From: Lottia gigantea
Lineage: Eukaryota; Mollusca; Gastropoda; Lottiidae
Length of the DNA stretch: 64,000 nucleotides
NCBI RefSeq assembly: GCF_000327385.1
Contig: NW_008710566.1
Coordinates: 429,101 to 493,100 of the forward strand
Direction: 5' to 3'
Shown: positions 22,168 through 34,500 of the stretch, piece by piece
Layout of the letters: each line of letters begins with the position of its first letter
How positions within the stretch are numbered: the first letter of the stretch is position 1
Position numbers and translations under genes: made by a program
The notes under the pieces: model-generated
Told to the model about the DNA's origin: nothing
Seen by the model: only the letters and a program-made list of their open reading frames with translations
Databases searched by the model: none

Positions 22168-22773
22168 GCAAGTTCGAAACTTATCCATCCGAATAATATT
22201 ACCCTAACACAACAATAACGTTTGTAGGAATTATACCCCAGCATTGCTCATTATGGCTCAAAAAAGTGAAAATCATGTGATCCTTGGATACACAAAAATA
22301 CACGTGCACTAAGGGTCCTCATCTTGCAGAACATAGCCATCATGCTTGCACCACTGCAGTAGAGAGCAGGCAAGTTCGAAACTTATCCATCCGAATAATA
22401 TTACCCTAACACAACAATAACGTTTGTAGGAATTATACCCCAGCATTGCTCATTATGGCTCAAAAAAGTGAAAATCATGTGATCCTTGGATACACAAAAA
22501 TACACGTGCACTAAGGGTCCTCATCTTGCAGAACATAGCCATCATGCTTGCACCACTGCAGTAGAGAGCAGGCAAGTTCGAAACTTATCCATCCGAATAA
22601 TATTACCCTAACACAACAATAACGTTTGTAGGAATTATACCCCAGCATTGCTCATTATGGCTCAAAAAAGTGAAAATCATGTGATCCTTGGATACACAAA
22701 AATACACGTGCACTAAGGGTCCTCATCTTGCAGAACATAGCCATCATGCTTGCACCACTGCAGTAGAGAGCAG
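22168..22773. repeat. Three apparently identical 202-bp tandem copies
   Basis: Copies begin at 22168, 22370 and 22572 with GCAAGTTCGAAACTTATCCA and end GCAGTAGAGAGCAG. I see no differences among the three. The unit has no homology I recognise. Confidence 0.95.
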
Positions 22774-24904
22774 GCAAATCAGGGTAACCTCACCACGTGA
22801 TGACCTGTATTTGTGTACCCATCGTATCACGAATACTGGTTTTACATGGTCTTATCAATCCCAGGAAGTGTGACGAATGGAGGTGTAGTTTGGACACAAT
22901 GTTGCGTACCTTGCATCTCTGGAACCTTTCTAACAGTCACGTCATCAGCAAGTTGATACTTTGGGTCAGACCGGAAGACCGTGTCCAAGCGGATCCAAAG
23001 TCAAAGAATCAGGGCTAACAGGCCGTACAGAGGACAGCCATTGACAGCCCTTGGTATGAGATAAGGGTGGACCCACATTGAACGAAGATGATTGCTTGAG
23101 GTTCGTTTTCAGTGATGAAAGTCGGTTCTGATTGTTAAGAGATGAAGGGATCGAGATCGAATGGTCTCTTTGATATTTCCTTCCAAGAAAATCCCATATC
23201 ATAAAAACCCTCGATCTTTCAGAGAGTCCACACTGATATTTACGATTATTTATAAAGTGTGTAAGTTTGTCAACTCGGCATCAACTTATTGCTAATAATG
23301 TTTATAGTATTAATTAAATTTAATTTTACCGTCATAACACAAACCACTGACGCCAGTTTCCATTTTATTGTAGACGAATCTTTTTTTCAAAAAATAGCTG
23401 ACATTGTTTTTAACACTAATTTATGATTGAATATAATATGGATGAATGGATGAATGAATATATGAAGGAATGGATGAATGAAAGAAGTATTGCCATTCTG
23501 AACTGACAATTAAAGTTAGACTCAAGTATAAAGTAATCGATAGCCGTGGCGACAGATTTGAATATAATATTTCACGTTCGATTTGATATAACACGTTGCT
23601 CAAAACTGTATTGACTCGACAAATATAAGACATTCTGTGAAAATGAAAGGGAAATGTACGAAAGAAGGTGAGTTGAATTTCTTCTTGTTTAATTTCAATA
23701 GTCCAGTTAAACGCTCGAACACCAGAAGGGTGTCATAACGACTATGATATAAACATATTAAAACATAAGCCTACTTTGCTGTATGAGATTTTTCTAATAA
23801 CGTTTTAAGATCGTTACAGATCGTTATTTATGGGACGAATAACTCAAGGTTATTAAAGATATCTCGACAGTTGGAAATCTAGTGGGTCATTGCTGCTGTC
23901 TGAGCAAAATTCATTCCCGCATTGAACACTGCTTGGCTTTGAAAGTCATCACAAGTACAAACAAGAGTTAGACACGTAGAATGTAAGCCGTAAAACTACT
24001 TTTGATTTTTGCCAATATTAAACCTTTGGAGCGCTTGTTCCCTTTTTCGGCGCTATTACAGGACAGATGCGACATTTTTACCGATCGTACCTTAGACTCT
24101 GAATTGGGAATGTTTTTAGCTAATATAATCAGTAAGTGTTCACAGCCCACTGTCGAAATTTGAGCTTTCAAATCCACGTTTGTCACTAGTTATCTGCGTT
24201 TGAAAGTTAAAAAGACATGTTGTCTTTCTCTATAGAAATAGGGAAAAAAAATTCCTTGTTTGATATATTTTTGAAGGAATTATGCGACTTTCGTACATTT
24301 CTAGTACTACTCAATCAACCATCCGTAAAAAGGCACACCTGCTTCCATTAAGTATCTGCTAGAGGTTGCTAAATGCCTGTAACGGACCAATATTTTTAAT
24401 AATGTCCTCTACCAACCTTTATTTTAAGAAAACGACAGTACTCAAAGTTGACAACCTATCTGCATGTTCATGAATATCACATATCGATTATAATATAGCA
24501 TGGAAGTTGACAACATTAAAAATGCATCGAAGTTAGTTTAAGAAATCGATTTACTGTTATTCGGTCACCGGCGACAGCTGTACCTACTTAAACACATACC
24601 GAAAAAAGAAAAATCAATTCTTTCTTTCTTTCATTCAAACAGTTTCAACATATGACACGCTTTGAGAACTAGCAAGGCCATCAAAATTAGTGACAACTAA
24701 ATAAAATTCCAAAATCCAGAAAAATATGTCTCCAATCCTACGTATTTTGAGGTGAATTCTTCGAACGCCATAACTATTTTAAATGTTTATTAAACCTTAT
24801 ATTATTAGTTGGTGTTTTAAAAACTAATTTAACTCTTATTGGACTAATTTCATTTTTCTCCTTTTGTCTTCTATCTCTTTGGATTGATGACATGAAATAA
24901 GTTA

Positions 24905-25066
24905 TACACATCATCACCATCAACATCACCACCACCACAATCATCACTGTCACCATCACCGAGATCATCACCATCACTACATTCATCGCCACCATAACCA
25001 CCATCATAATCATTACCGTCACCCTCACTATTATCACCGTCACCATCACCATTATCATCTTCAATC
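24905..25066. repeat. CAT/CAC trinucleotide microsatellite
   Basis: Imperfect run of CATCACCATCAC-type triplets, 0.5 kb upstream of GALNT. Its apparent ORFs (Val/Met-rich or Asp/Gly-rich) are composition artefacts. Confidence 0.9.
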
Positions 25067-25573
25067 AATTATCATCTCTATAATTCAACAATTTACAAAC
25101 TTATTTTTCAGATAACAAAATCAGTAAACAAAGAAACATCGAAATATCATAAAGACAGTCCCTAGCGTGTTTCGACATTTCCCAATTCTAAACATAACAA
25201 TTTCTATCCCATACAACCAAGCGACCGTCGTCTTGTGATATAGCACTATATACTCATCATAAAAAACGCTACTAAAGATAGCAAGCAGTATTTGTCAAAC
25301 GATAGGCCTCAAGCTAACTTTCGTCTTTTGCAAACGTGTTTCAGTAGAAAAAAACTGCCGGTAAGAGTTGAAACGGGATACATCTTCGCAGTAAAATAAC
25401 GCATTCAAATTAGGACAACCACCACATTACCAGAAAATAGTGACCAAAAGAGTGGAAAAGCTGTTAAATTCCAATCTAAAAAAAAATGGCAAGCTAGCAT
25501 CTAATGCTTTTCGTGTAAAATATTCAGGTTTATTTTAACAGTGTACAAGACGTAAATTACGAAACCTGTCAAA

Positions 25574-28500
25574 ATGAGATTTCGGAGATCAAAACTCTGT
25601 TTTAAATTTATATTCGCTCTTCCTATTATTTGGTTCATCTACCTCGCAGTGACTATCCTAATTCTAGATAAATCTACAGACCATTTCTCACGTTCAAAAT
25701 ATAAAGGGTCAGACGTCCAGGACAGTAACGGGGTACAAAAATTTAAAGCGGAAGTGGGAAAAAATGAAGAAATTTTAGACATGAATGATCAAAATGGTCA
25801 GGAAAATCACAAAGACTTACAAGCCGGAAATGACATAGGGGGAGAAAATCACCTTGCACCGTTGATTCATAAAGTAGCAGAAGAACACAATGACGTGGTC
25901 AGACAGAATGACATTGTTGAAGCTAAGAACGAGGCTCAAGATGAGGACATCGAGGCTAAAAGAGCAAAAATACGCGAGCAAGTAAAAGAGGCTGAAGAGG
26001 CTGCAGGAAAAGCTTTGATAGAAATGAAAGATGGCGGACAGGCAGTTGAGAAGGCCGACGAGAAAGCAGATGAAGACAATGAAGAGGTCGTAGTGTTTAA
26101 CCCTGGAGATTTGAAAGCAGAGGGTCAAGAAGTTGTCGATAAAAATGGACCAGGTGAGTGATGGGCACTTCATTCAACAATGAATTATTCCAATGACAAT
26201 TGAATGTTATGCAAGCCACCATCTCTTGACGCAGTGGTAGACCTGCAAGACGCAGCGTTACATCTGTTTACGGGTCTCGAAACAAAAAAAGATCTAGTTG
26301 CAATTGTAAACTACAGACGATCGACTCAAGTTCGAAGAATAAATGATATATTTTAGCTTGTATGGTTTAATGCTAATGCTTTATCTATGTTGCTCTTTGC
26401 TTCCTTTCGATGGAGATTGACTAAGTAACCTTGGTCCATCTTTCTGGTGGTATGGTTTGATGCAAATGCTCTGTCTGCTTTTGGACAAGGATTGCAGAGT
26501 GAACTTGAAACCACCTTTTCGGAGATTTGCATTGCTTGATGCTGATGCTTTGTCTGTTTTGACTTATATAGGTGAAGGAGGAGAAGGTGTGAACATCAAG
26601 AGGGACAACCTGACTGAAGATCAGAAGAAGACGTTCGATGCTGGTTGGTCCCACAATCAATTCAACCAGTACGCCAGCGACATGATCTCTCTTCACAGAT
26701 CTTTAAATGACAGCAGAATACCCGAGTAAGTATTTCGTTGTTGATTCCAAACTCATGTACTATGACTGCTTCTTTAAAGAGAATGAAATGTAGGATGCCG
26801 AATTGGCCAGTTAGCCCAATCTCTCTTTATCCAGGTGGAAGTTAATTCCCTTCCCTGTAAAGTGACCTTTGGAGGGAAACCAAATGAAAGTGTTTCAAGG
26901 TGTTTTTTCTTATCTTGGTATATCGAAGACACCTATAGACACCTTATTCCCGTTTGCTTCCTGGCTTCTGTGCCAATGTTTTTTTGTAAAAAACCTGACA
27001 AAATCATGATGTTATTTATTCTAAGTCACTGTCGCAAATCCTGGATCTAATAGCAACAATATCAAAATTGTAAAAAGCTGTAAGTTGTATGTCGAAACTA
27101 TTTCTTACAGATGTAAAAACAAAAAGTATCCGATGGAAAAACTTCCAGATACAAGTGTGGTTATAGTATTCCATAACGAAGCCTGGTCCACGTTACTAAG
27201 AACTGTTCATAGCGTAATCGACAGATCGCCACCATCTTTACTAAGGGAGGTAATTCTAGTGGATGACTTATCTGACATGCGTAAGTATATCATTATGTCC
27301 TTTAGTCGCTTTATTTTACTGATAGTATTCATTTTCAGTAATTCTTATCAAAACACAAATCTGACATCACGTTTGTCATCAATTATCAACGGAAGTAGTC
27401 TTCATTTTCAAAATATTTTCTTTTTCAATTGGTACAATCTGCTTTTCTCTATAAGAAAATCATCGTTGTTCTCACTTTATTGCCATGACATTCTCATTCT
27501 GTAGACACTTGCATCGGGTGATGAACTCTCGTCAGGACATCTTTGGGCTTGAAGAGAAGTCACCAAACAGATTTTAATCTAGAAATTCCACACATAACTT
27601 TCTATTGCAGGGCATCTGAAGGCACCATTGGACAGATACATCAGTAAACTGGAAAAAGTCAAGTTAATAAGATCTCCAACACGAATCGGACTGACAAGGG
27701 CTAGAATCCTGGGGTTCGAGGCATCGAAAAGCAAGACAGTGACATTCTTGGACTCCCATTGTGAATGCTTTCCAGGTAGGACAAACATTTTTTACCCTCC
27801 TTTTACGGCTGTGTTGGTAGTCGCTGGAAGCTGTGTCAACAGTAACGATTGACTAAGTTTTCTCTGGACGCAACAGTAGATCTAGCAACAGCAATAGCCT
27901 TAAGACGCAACAGTAGGTTTGCATGTCGCTATAAGCTGCAAAAGTAGCATTAAGATGTAGCAATGGATTAGCAAGCCACTATAAGCTGCAACAGTAGCAT
28001 TTAGACGTACCAGTAGGTCTGCAAGTCATCAAAAGCTGCAACAATAGCATTAAGACGCAAGCTTTGCAAACTAGACCCATGCAACATACATGCAATGGGC
28101 ATTACAATGAATACCAAACAAAGAAATGTCGCGAGGATAAACCTTAAATTCCCAACATATAATATTAAATATCCAACATATGTTATTGTCTGTAAAACGG
28201 GATGTCGATTTGACCAACTCAAATACCAAATAAATATTATGAGCTCTTTAGACTCTCTAACAGGAAAAAAGAAGCGGGAACGCCCAATTACTTAGTCCAC
28301 AACCGCACTCCATACATTTTACATCGCAGGTTGGTTAGAACCGCTGTTAGCTCGAGTTTACGACGACCCTGGACACGTTATATTCCCCGTTATCCAAGTC
28401 ATTGCTGCCAAAACATTCACACTTAAGGCCCGTAAGCAACGACGAGAAAAAATTGGAGGAATTTCTTTGAAGTCGCTGACGTTTACATGGAAAGGCATCC

Positions 28501-31500
28501 CTGATGTTGAACGTCAACGTCGCCAATCCGAGGCCGATCCCATCAGGTTTCCAATTCATCTTAATTTTACTACTACACCCTTTTGGAAATCCAAATTATG
28601 ATTCCTCATTGCATGTCTGGATTTTCCATTCTTAGCATACTCTGTCAATTACCCCGTACTAGGTTCCCACATTAGCCCATTCCCAGCCATCGCCCGAGGG
28701 ACATCTTTGTAGGACTACTCTTTATTCCATCGCACTAGTTACCCACGGAGACTATTATAACGGCTATAACAAAACACAAGACAATACTATTGGATATAAC
28801 ACACTTGCACATAAGTGTGTTATATTCAATAGTATTGTCTTGTGTTTTGTTATATGTGCTCCTCGCTTCTATATGTCGTTCAAATCTTATATTATAACGG
28901 GCCTTCATTTTTTTAGTCAAGCAGAGTCAGCGCTTTCCATTGCCTGCCAGCAACCTGATTACAAGCTTTTTTTTTGACCAACAAGGTTTCAACCAGGTCG
29001 TCGTTTAAACAGACTTGGACCAGGGGCCAGCTTACCTGGTAGTAGGCAACATCCAGACGTAGCCCATTTCTATTTGATCATTCCGAGTCAATTACTCCTG
29101 ATAACCCCAGTTACCCTTTTGTATGCTTTGGATCCAGCAACCCAATCAATACAATATTTGAAAAGTGGTATGGGAAGCTGAAATCCTCAGGTAGCGAAGC
29201 CAACATCAGACGCCTGTGTTCCTTTAAGAACTTTTGTGTTCCTTTGCTTGTATTTGTAGGTTGGCTTGAACCACTGTTAGCTCGTATAGCAGAAGACAGT
29301 CGCAATGTTGTTTTTCCCAGCATATTTCGCATATATAACACAAATTTTAAGATTTCAACAGCACTGAGATTTAAATATGGAGTTTTCTCCATTGGTGACT
29401 TGGTTTTTAGATGAAAAAAATGTTGCTTATCACCGGAAATCGGACGTTGATCCAATAAAGTATGATTCTCTGGGATTCCAAGTGGGTATTTCTCGGTATC
29501 CATTAATATAGGGAGCACCACCTTACCTACACCTACATTCAACATTCATTTGGAACTTATGGTAAAGATACCATAAGTTATATATAAAGACATTTATATC
29601 CCTTTCATTCACAGTACAGAAGGTTGATCATTCCTAATACTGCACCCTCTCCTTTTTTCTTTACGGGGTCATTTACGTTATCATTTTGATACGGCTGCCA
29701 AGATATGTAGATCATTTATTTCATGAGATGCATCAATTGAGCAGATTTCTAGTTTCGCCCACATATGACATTAGAATTAGAATATTTAATTCGTACAAAT
29801 ATACCAGAACTGCAGGAATTTCCTTTGGATGCGTTAATTTAACAGATTCCGAATACCAGAAGCACGGGTCGAAAATGAAATGAATGGAGTTTTACGTCCT
29901 ACTTTTCTGCACCATGCGGGCTAATAAAGACGGGTAACGCCATGCAGGGTGCAATGAGAGAAATTTTGCCAGGACAGCCTGCTCTTTTTCGATTTCCAAC
30001 TGTCGAGGGATCTTTAACGTGCACACGGGGCCTCGGTTTATTGTCCCATCCGAACGACTAGACGCTTTTTCCATGTCAGCCCCTCTCACCTGCATCACTG
30101 ACGGGGGGAAACCGGGTTGAAAAATCTGAAGGTATTCTCTCGACCTATGCCGGGATTGAACCCTGGACCTTCAGGTTAACGAGCGTCTAACTCACTGAGC
30201 CACCGCGGCCCCCGAAGCACGGGTCGAGTAATTACAAATCATAATGATTATCAAATATTATATCATAGGACTATAGTAATTTTCTTTTATGCGTTAGTTG
30301 AACAGAAAGCACGAACCGTGGCGACATATATTGTAATAAATGGAATTCCTCTGTTATAGGATGGCTGGAACCTTTGGTATTTAGAATCTTTGAAGACTCC
30401 CGCCATGTTGTTTTTCCCAACATTGAGGACATAAACGCTGACACATTTTTTACTCGAACAAGCATCGCAACTCACCAAGGAATCTTTGACATGCGCTCCT
30501 TGACTTTTCTTTGGCAACCGATAGACAAGAGAGTAAGGAAATATTGGAATCCAACAGACGCCATCAGGTTCGACAACTCTCAGATATCATGTCCGAACAC
30601 ATTAAAGTTTAATTCAACTCTCTTCTTGAATTTTATCCCTACCTTTGCATTCTCTGTTCTTCTAGTAGACTAGTTTAAAACTCTTCTATCATCTGCCTTT
30701 TCTTTAACAGTTTTCACCCTCATGGTCATCAATCTTCTCTGGTGTGTCTGTAAACTTAAAGCCCATATTGTACGTTATAAATGTGACCTCCCTTAAGTAT
30801 CTAACTTATCGCCAAAAGAGTGCCGTCCGTTCCAAAGTCCTAAAAATTAATCAATCATAAATGTCTGTGTATTACAGTCTGGATAAAAAAAAAAGACTTT
30901 TTGACCTTTCTTCATCGGCCACTCATTGGAATTCTGCTGGAAATTCTCTTCTAATTTAGCTAATTATAAATTAATTATGGACATGTGAGACAAACTGGTG
31001 TTTTTCCAAGTCATTACAACACCTCTACTTTCTATTCAAATAAGTATAAGCATTTTTATTTTCATAAATGAAAATAAGGGAACCCATCTTTAAAGGGGGC
31101 AACTATGTTATCGAATATAAATGGAATTAAATCAATCCATTGATCAAAAAGTCCAATTGTTACTGACAAAAAAACAGTCAATTGACACGACACTCTAACT
31201 GAAAAATTTGGTTTGCGGTCCTTATGGCACGTGGGCGCCACCTGCTCAACGTTGTACCTTGAAGAACAAACCACAAAATGTACATAGTGCCACCTTAAGC
31301 TTTCCCGATTCTTTTAACTTCCAGGATGGCTAGAACCGATCTTATTCCGGATTTTCCAGGAGCCAAATCACGTAGTGTTTCCATCCATTGCAAATATCGA
31401 CGATGCCAACTTTAGTACTCATTATGGCCCCCTCTTCTCTCATGGGGGTCTTGATATAGCCAGCTTACAATTTTGTTGGAGATATATTCCAGAGAGCATC

Positions 31501-34500
31501 AAAAGTAAATTAAAACCAACAGATGCTGTCAGGTTAGAATCCTTTGCCCCAGCCAATGAGTAGGAATATAGCAAAACTGTAAATATAATTGGTTTTGGTG
31601 AACTAAAACTTATCCCCCAATTAATATCCCTCACCCTCACATTGTTTTGTACCACCCTAAAAAATCCGATATCGGCGGCAGTCCACAAAATACCAATTTT
31701 AATATATACACGGAGGTATTGAAAAATTATCATCAATCACTGTGTATGTTAGAGCTGCAAAGATTCACCGACGAACAGTGCTTCTTTTCTTCTCATCGAT
31801 ACATTGCGTTGGATAAAAATAATCGTGATGCATCGGCACGATTAATTCTTAGACCATTTTAAAAACCAACAGAATCCTTGTGTGTATAAGAAATTGTGTC
31901 ATTTTTTCATTTTCCAAGTATGATTTTCACATCAAAATTTGCAAAAATTTATTTCTGACATTAAAAATTGAGATATATTTTACTTTACTGCTAAATGTTC
32001 TCAAGTGCTTAATATTGACAAACTTGTTAGTAATTTTACAAATTTGTACTATTTTTTCTCTGTCCTTCTTCTAATCAATGAATCGCGATAATTATCACAA
32101 TAAATCGTATCGTTGGATGAATATCGTATAGTGTATCGAATCGCAACTTCAAGAATCGTTGCAGCCCTAGTGTATTTCCAAGTCGGTTTGAACTAAAATC
32201 CAAAGACCCCATAGTAAAGAATCTCACATAACATTATCATTATCATGCTTATTGGAAATGTTTTTGTAGGTTGGCTCGAGCCTCTCTTGGAAAGAATCTA
32301 CGAAGACCCCACACATGTGGTTTTCCCTATGATTAATATGATTCACGATGATACGTTCTATACCAAGGGCTATATCCAATTATCCGTTGGTATATTGGAC
32401 ATTAGGAGCTTGACCTTCATTTGGAAAAATGTGGCCCGATCTGATAATCCTACTGCCGCAATCAGGTTCGATTCCAATCTCTTTGGGATTGGTTAACTTC
32501 CTTTGCTTTATTCCTTTGGAATAAAGAATTTTGGCTGGCAGTCTTGTCTCTGTCCCAAACATCCTTACCATTAACCCCTACCCCACCCCATTCACGACCG
32601 GAACTGGATCCTTCTCTTACATGTTCATTCCTATCAGATGGTTTTGAGAGCAGTCATGGGTGTGGTTTATGTTAGTTTGGTTTTGGTAAACTTGTTACTC
32701 ATCTTAATGAGATACTACGTCTTAGAATGAACATAAAATTTAATTCTCAAGAATGGTCAATATGAGTATATATTCATCAGTGAACTTACCTGGTGTCATA
32801 AAGTTACAACAGAATCCCTGTAAAATCTAGAAAAATTGGAAAATTCATAAAACTAACTAATTATTCTTAATATTTAATTGCATTTTTATTAAGTTTTTTT
32901 GATTTATCGGATTATATAAGGATCCTGTTATGTTATTTATGACACCAGGTATATCTACTGGCTCTTATTGGCCAAGTTTAAAATTCTTAAATTCTATGTT
33001 TATTCTAAGACGTAGTAAACCTTTAAGGTCTATAGGGTTTCAAGTCAGTTTCGACATTAGGTATGCCCAAATCATTTTATCTGTCAGTTTACTCAGTTTC
33101 GAAACATTAATCTTAAACTTGAACTGTACATGGGCATTGAGCTGCTGCTCACTGATTAGATATAAAGACTGACTCTCGACCCTTAACAGATCTAAAAATG
33201 CCCTTAGGCCCTATGTATTATTAATGGTTTTTCGGTTTTGGTGGTTTTGGGTTGATTATTTTGCACCAAGATATTTATACATTTCTAAATTTTGACTATG
33301 AAAACATTTTTATTTCATCTTTAAGTAAATCAAATTTATATTAATTATAGAACCGAAACGAAATATCAACAGCTATATTTTATCAAGATTAAGAACGTCC
33401 GGCTGCAGCCCGTGATAGATAATAACGATTACCGATTAGTGTGAATACAGGAGTGATGGCCGTCAAAAAATAATCCATCTAGGCTTGAAAGTCCCAATAA
33501 GTTTTGAAATAGTAGCCTTGTTTGACAGTTCTCTGGTAAAATGTCTTTTGGTTACTTTTTTTCAGATCACCAACGATGCCTGGTGGATTATTCACAATAG
33601 ACAGAGAATATTTCAAACGTATCGGTACCTACGACCCTGGCCTCGATTACTGGGGTGGGGAAAATATGGAACTATCCTTTAAGGTAAGAATTGCCAAGAT
33701 CCTGTGTGTTTAACTGATTGTCAATATCAAAATCCCCTTGTCCAGCTTTTTCGCACCCCCTTGCGACGTTTAGAAGCTGTTGATACCCTAATGATCATTA
33801 TTAGTACTTTATTTTGTCGTTGAATGAGCTGAATTTTCACCTCGGCCTGTGCTTTCGTAATTCCAATTATATGTTGTTGTTACAACCACTCTCACCTAAA
33901 CCTTTAAATATGATTTGAAGGCTATGTTGAAATAATTCTACTTAATAAGTCGGGAAAGAGATTCCAAATGATTGTGAACTCCGTTAATGTGTGTTATTTC
34001 CATGTAAGAACCATACAGAGTTTCGCATGAACGCAAGGAGTGAGTGTTTCAACTCCTTATTTGCTCCGGTACCCTCTGGGGTGCTCACGGGTATCCCTTG
34101 ACCTTCTAGTATCAGAAGTTAGGAACCGTAGATTTAAATAGTGGCCACCTCCCTTCAATTCCATCCCAGCCTCTTCCTCTGGCATCCGCTTCACCAATAT
34201 GCGTTAGGTGTAGAGGTCTGTATAGCACATTTGAAAAAATAAGCCCAACCCCCACACTACCGCCAAGAAAATAGAACTTGGGTAGGCTTCTTGGACTATA
34301 ACAGTAGACTAAATATGTTTTCTTTTTAATAATTTTTCAAGGCATGGATGTGTAATGGTAGTGTAGAGGTTATCCCATGTTCAAATGTAGGTCACGTGTT
34401 CAGAAAGAAGAACCCTATAACATGGCCCGGAGGAGGGGACGTGGCCAGGAAGAATTCTATCCGGGTAGCGGAAGTTTGGATGGACGAATACAAGTACAAA

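Larger units (their letters stand above)
20153..25573. other. Divergent intergenic region
   Basis: Separates the minus-strand PAN-domain gene from the plus-strand GALNT gene. No supported gene. Contents: a SINE scrap near 21290-21420, a perfect 202-bp triplication at 22168-22773, a SINE scrap near 23855-23930, a family M4 piece at about 24050-24330, and a CAT/CAC microsatellite at 24905-25066. TTTTAACAG at 25530-25538 could be a splice acceptor ahead of the GALNT start codon. Confidence 0.6.

Noticed and set aside
24774-25068. Val/Met- and Asp/Gly-rich ORFs
   Set aside because: CAT/CAC microsatellite translation.
25817-26173. 118-codon ORF antisense to GALNT exon 1
   Set aside because: Shadow of the acidic-stem coding sequence; no homology recognised.
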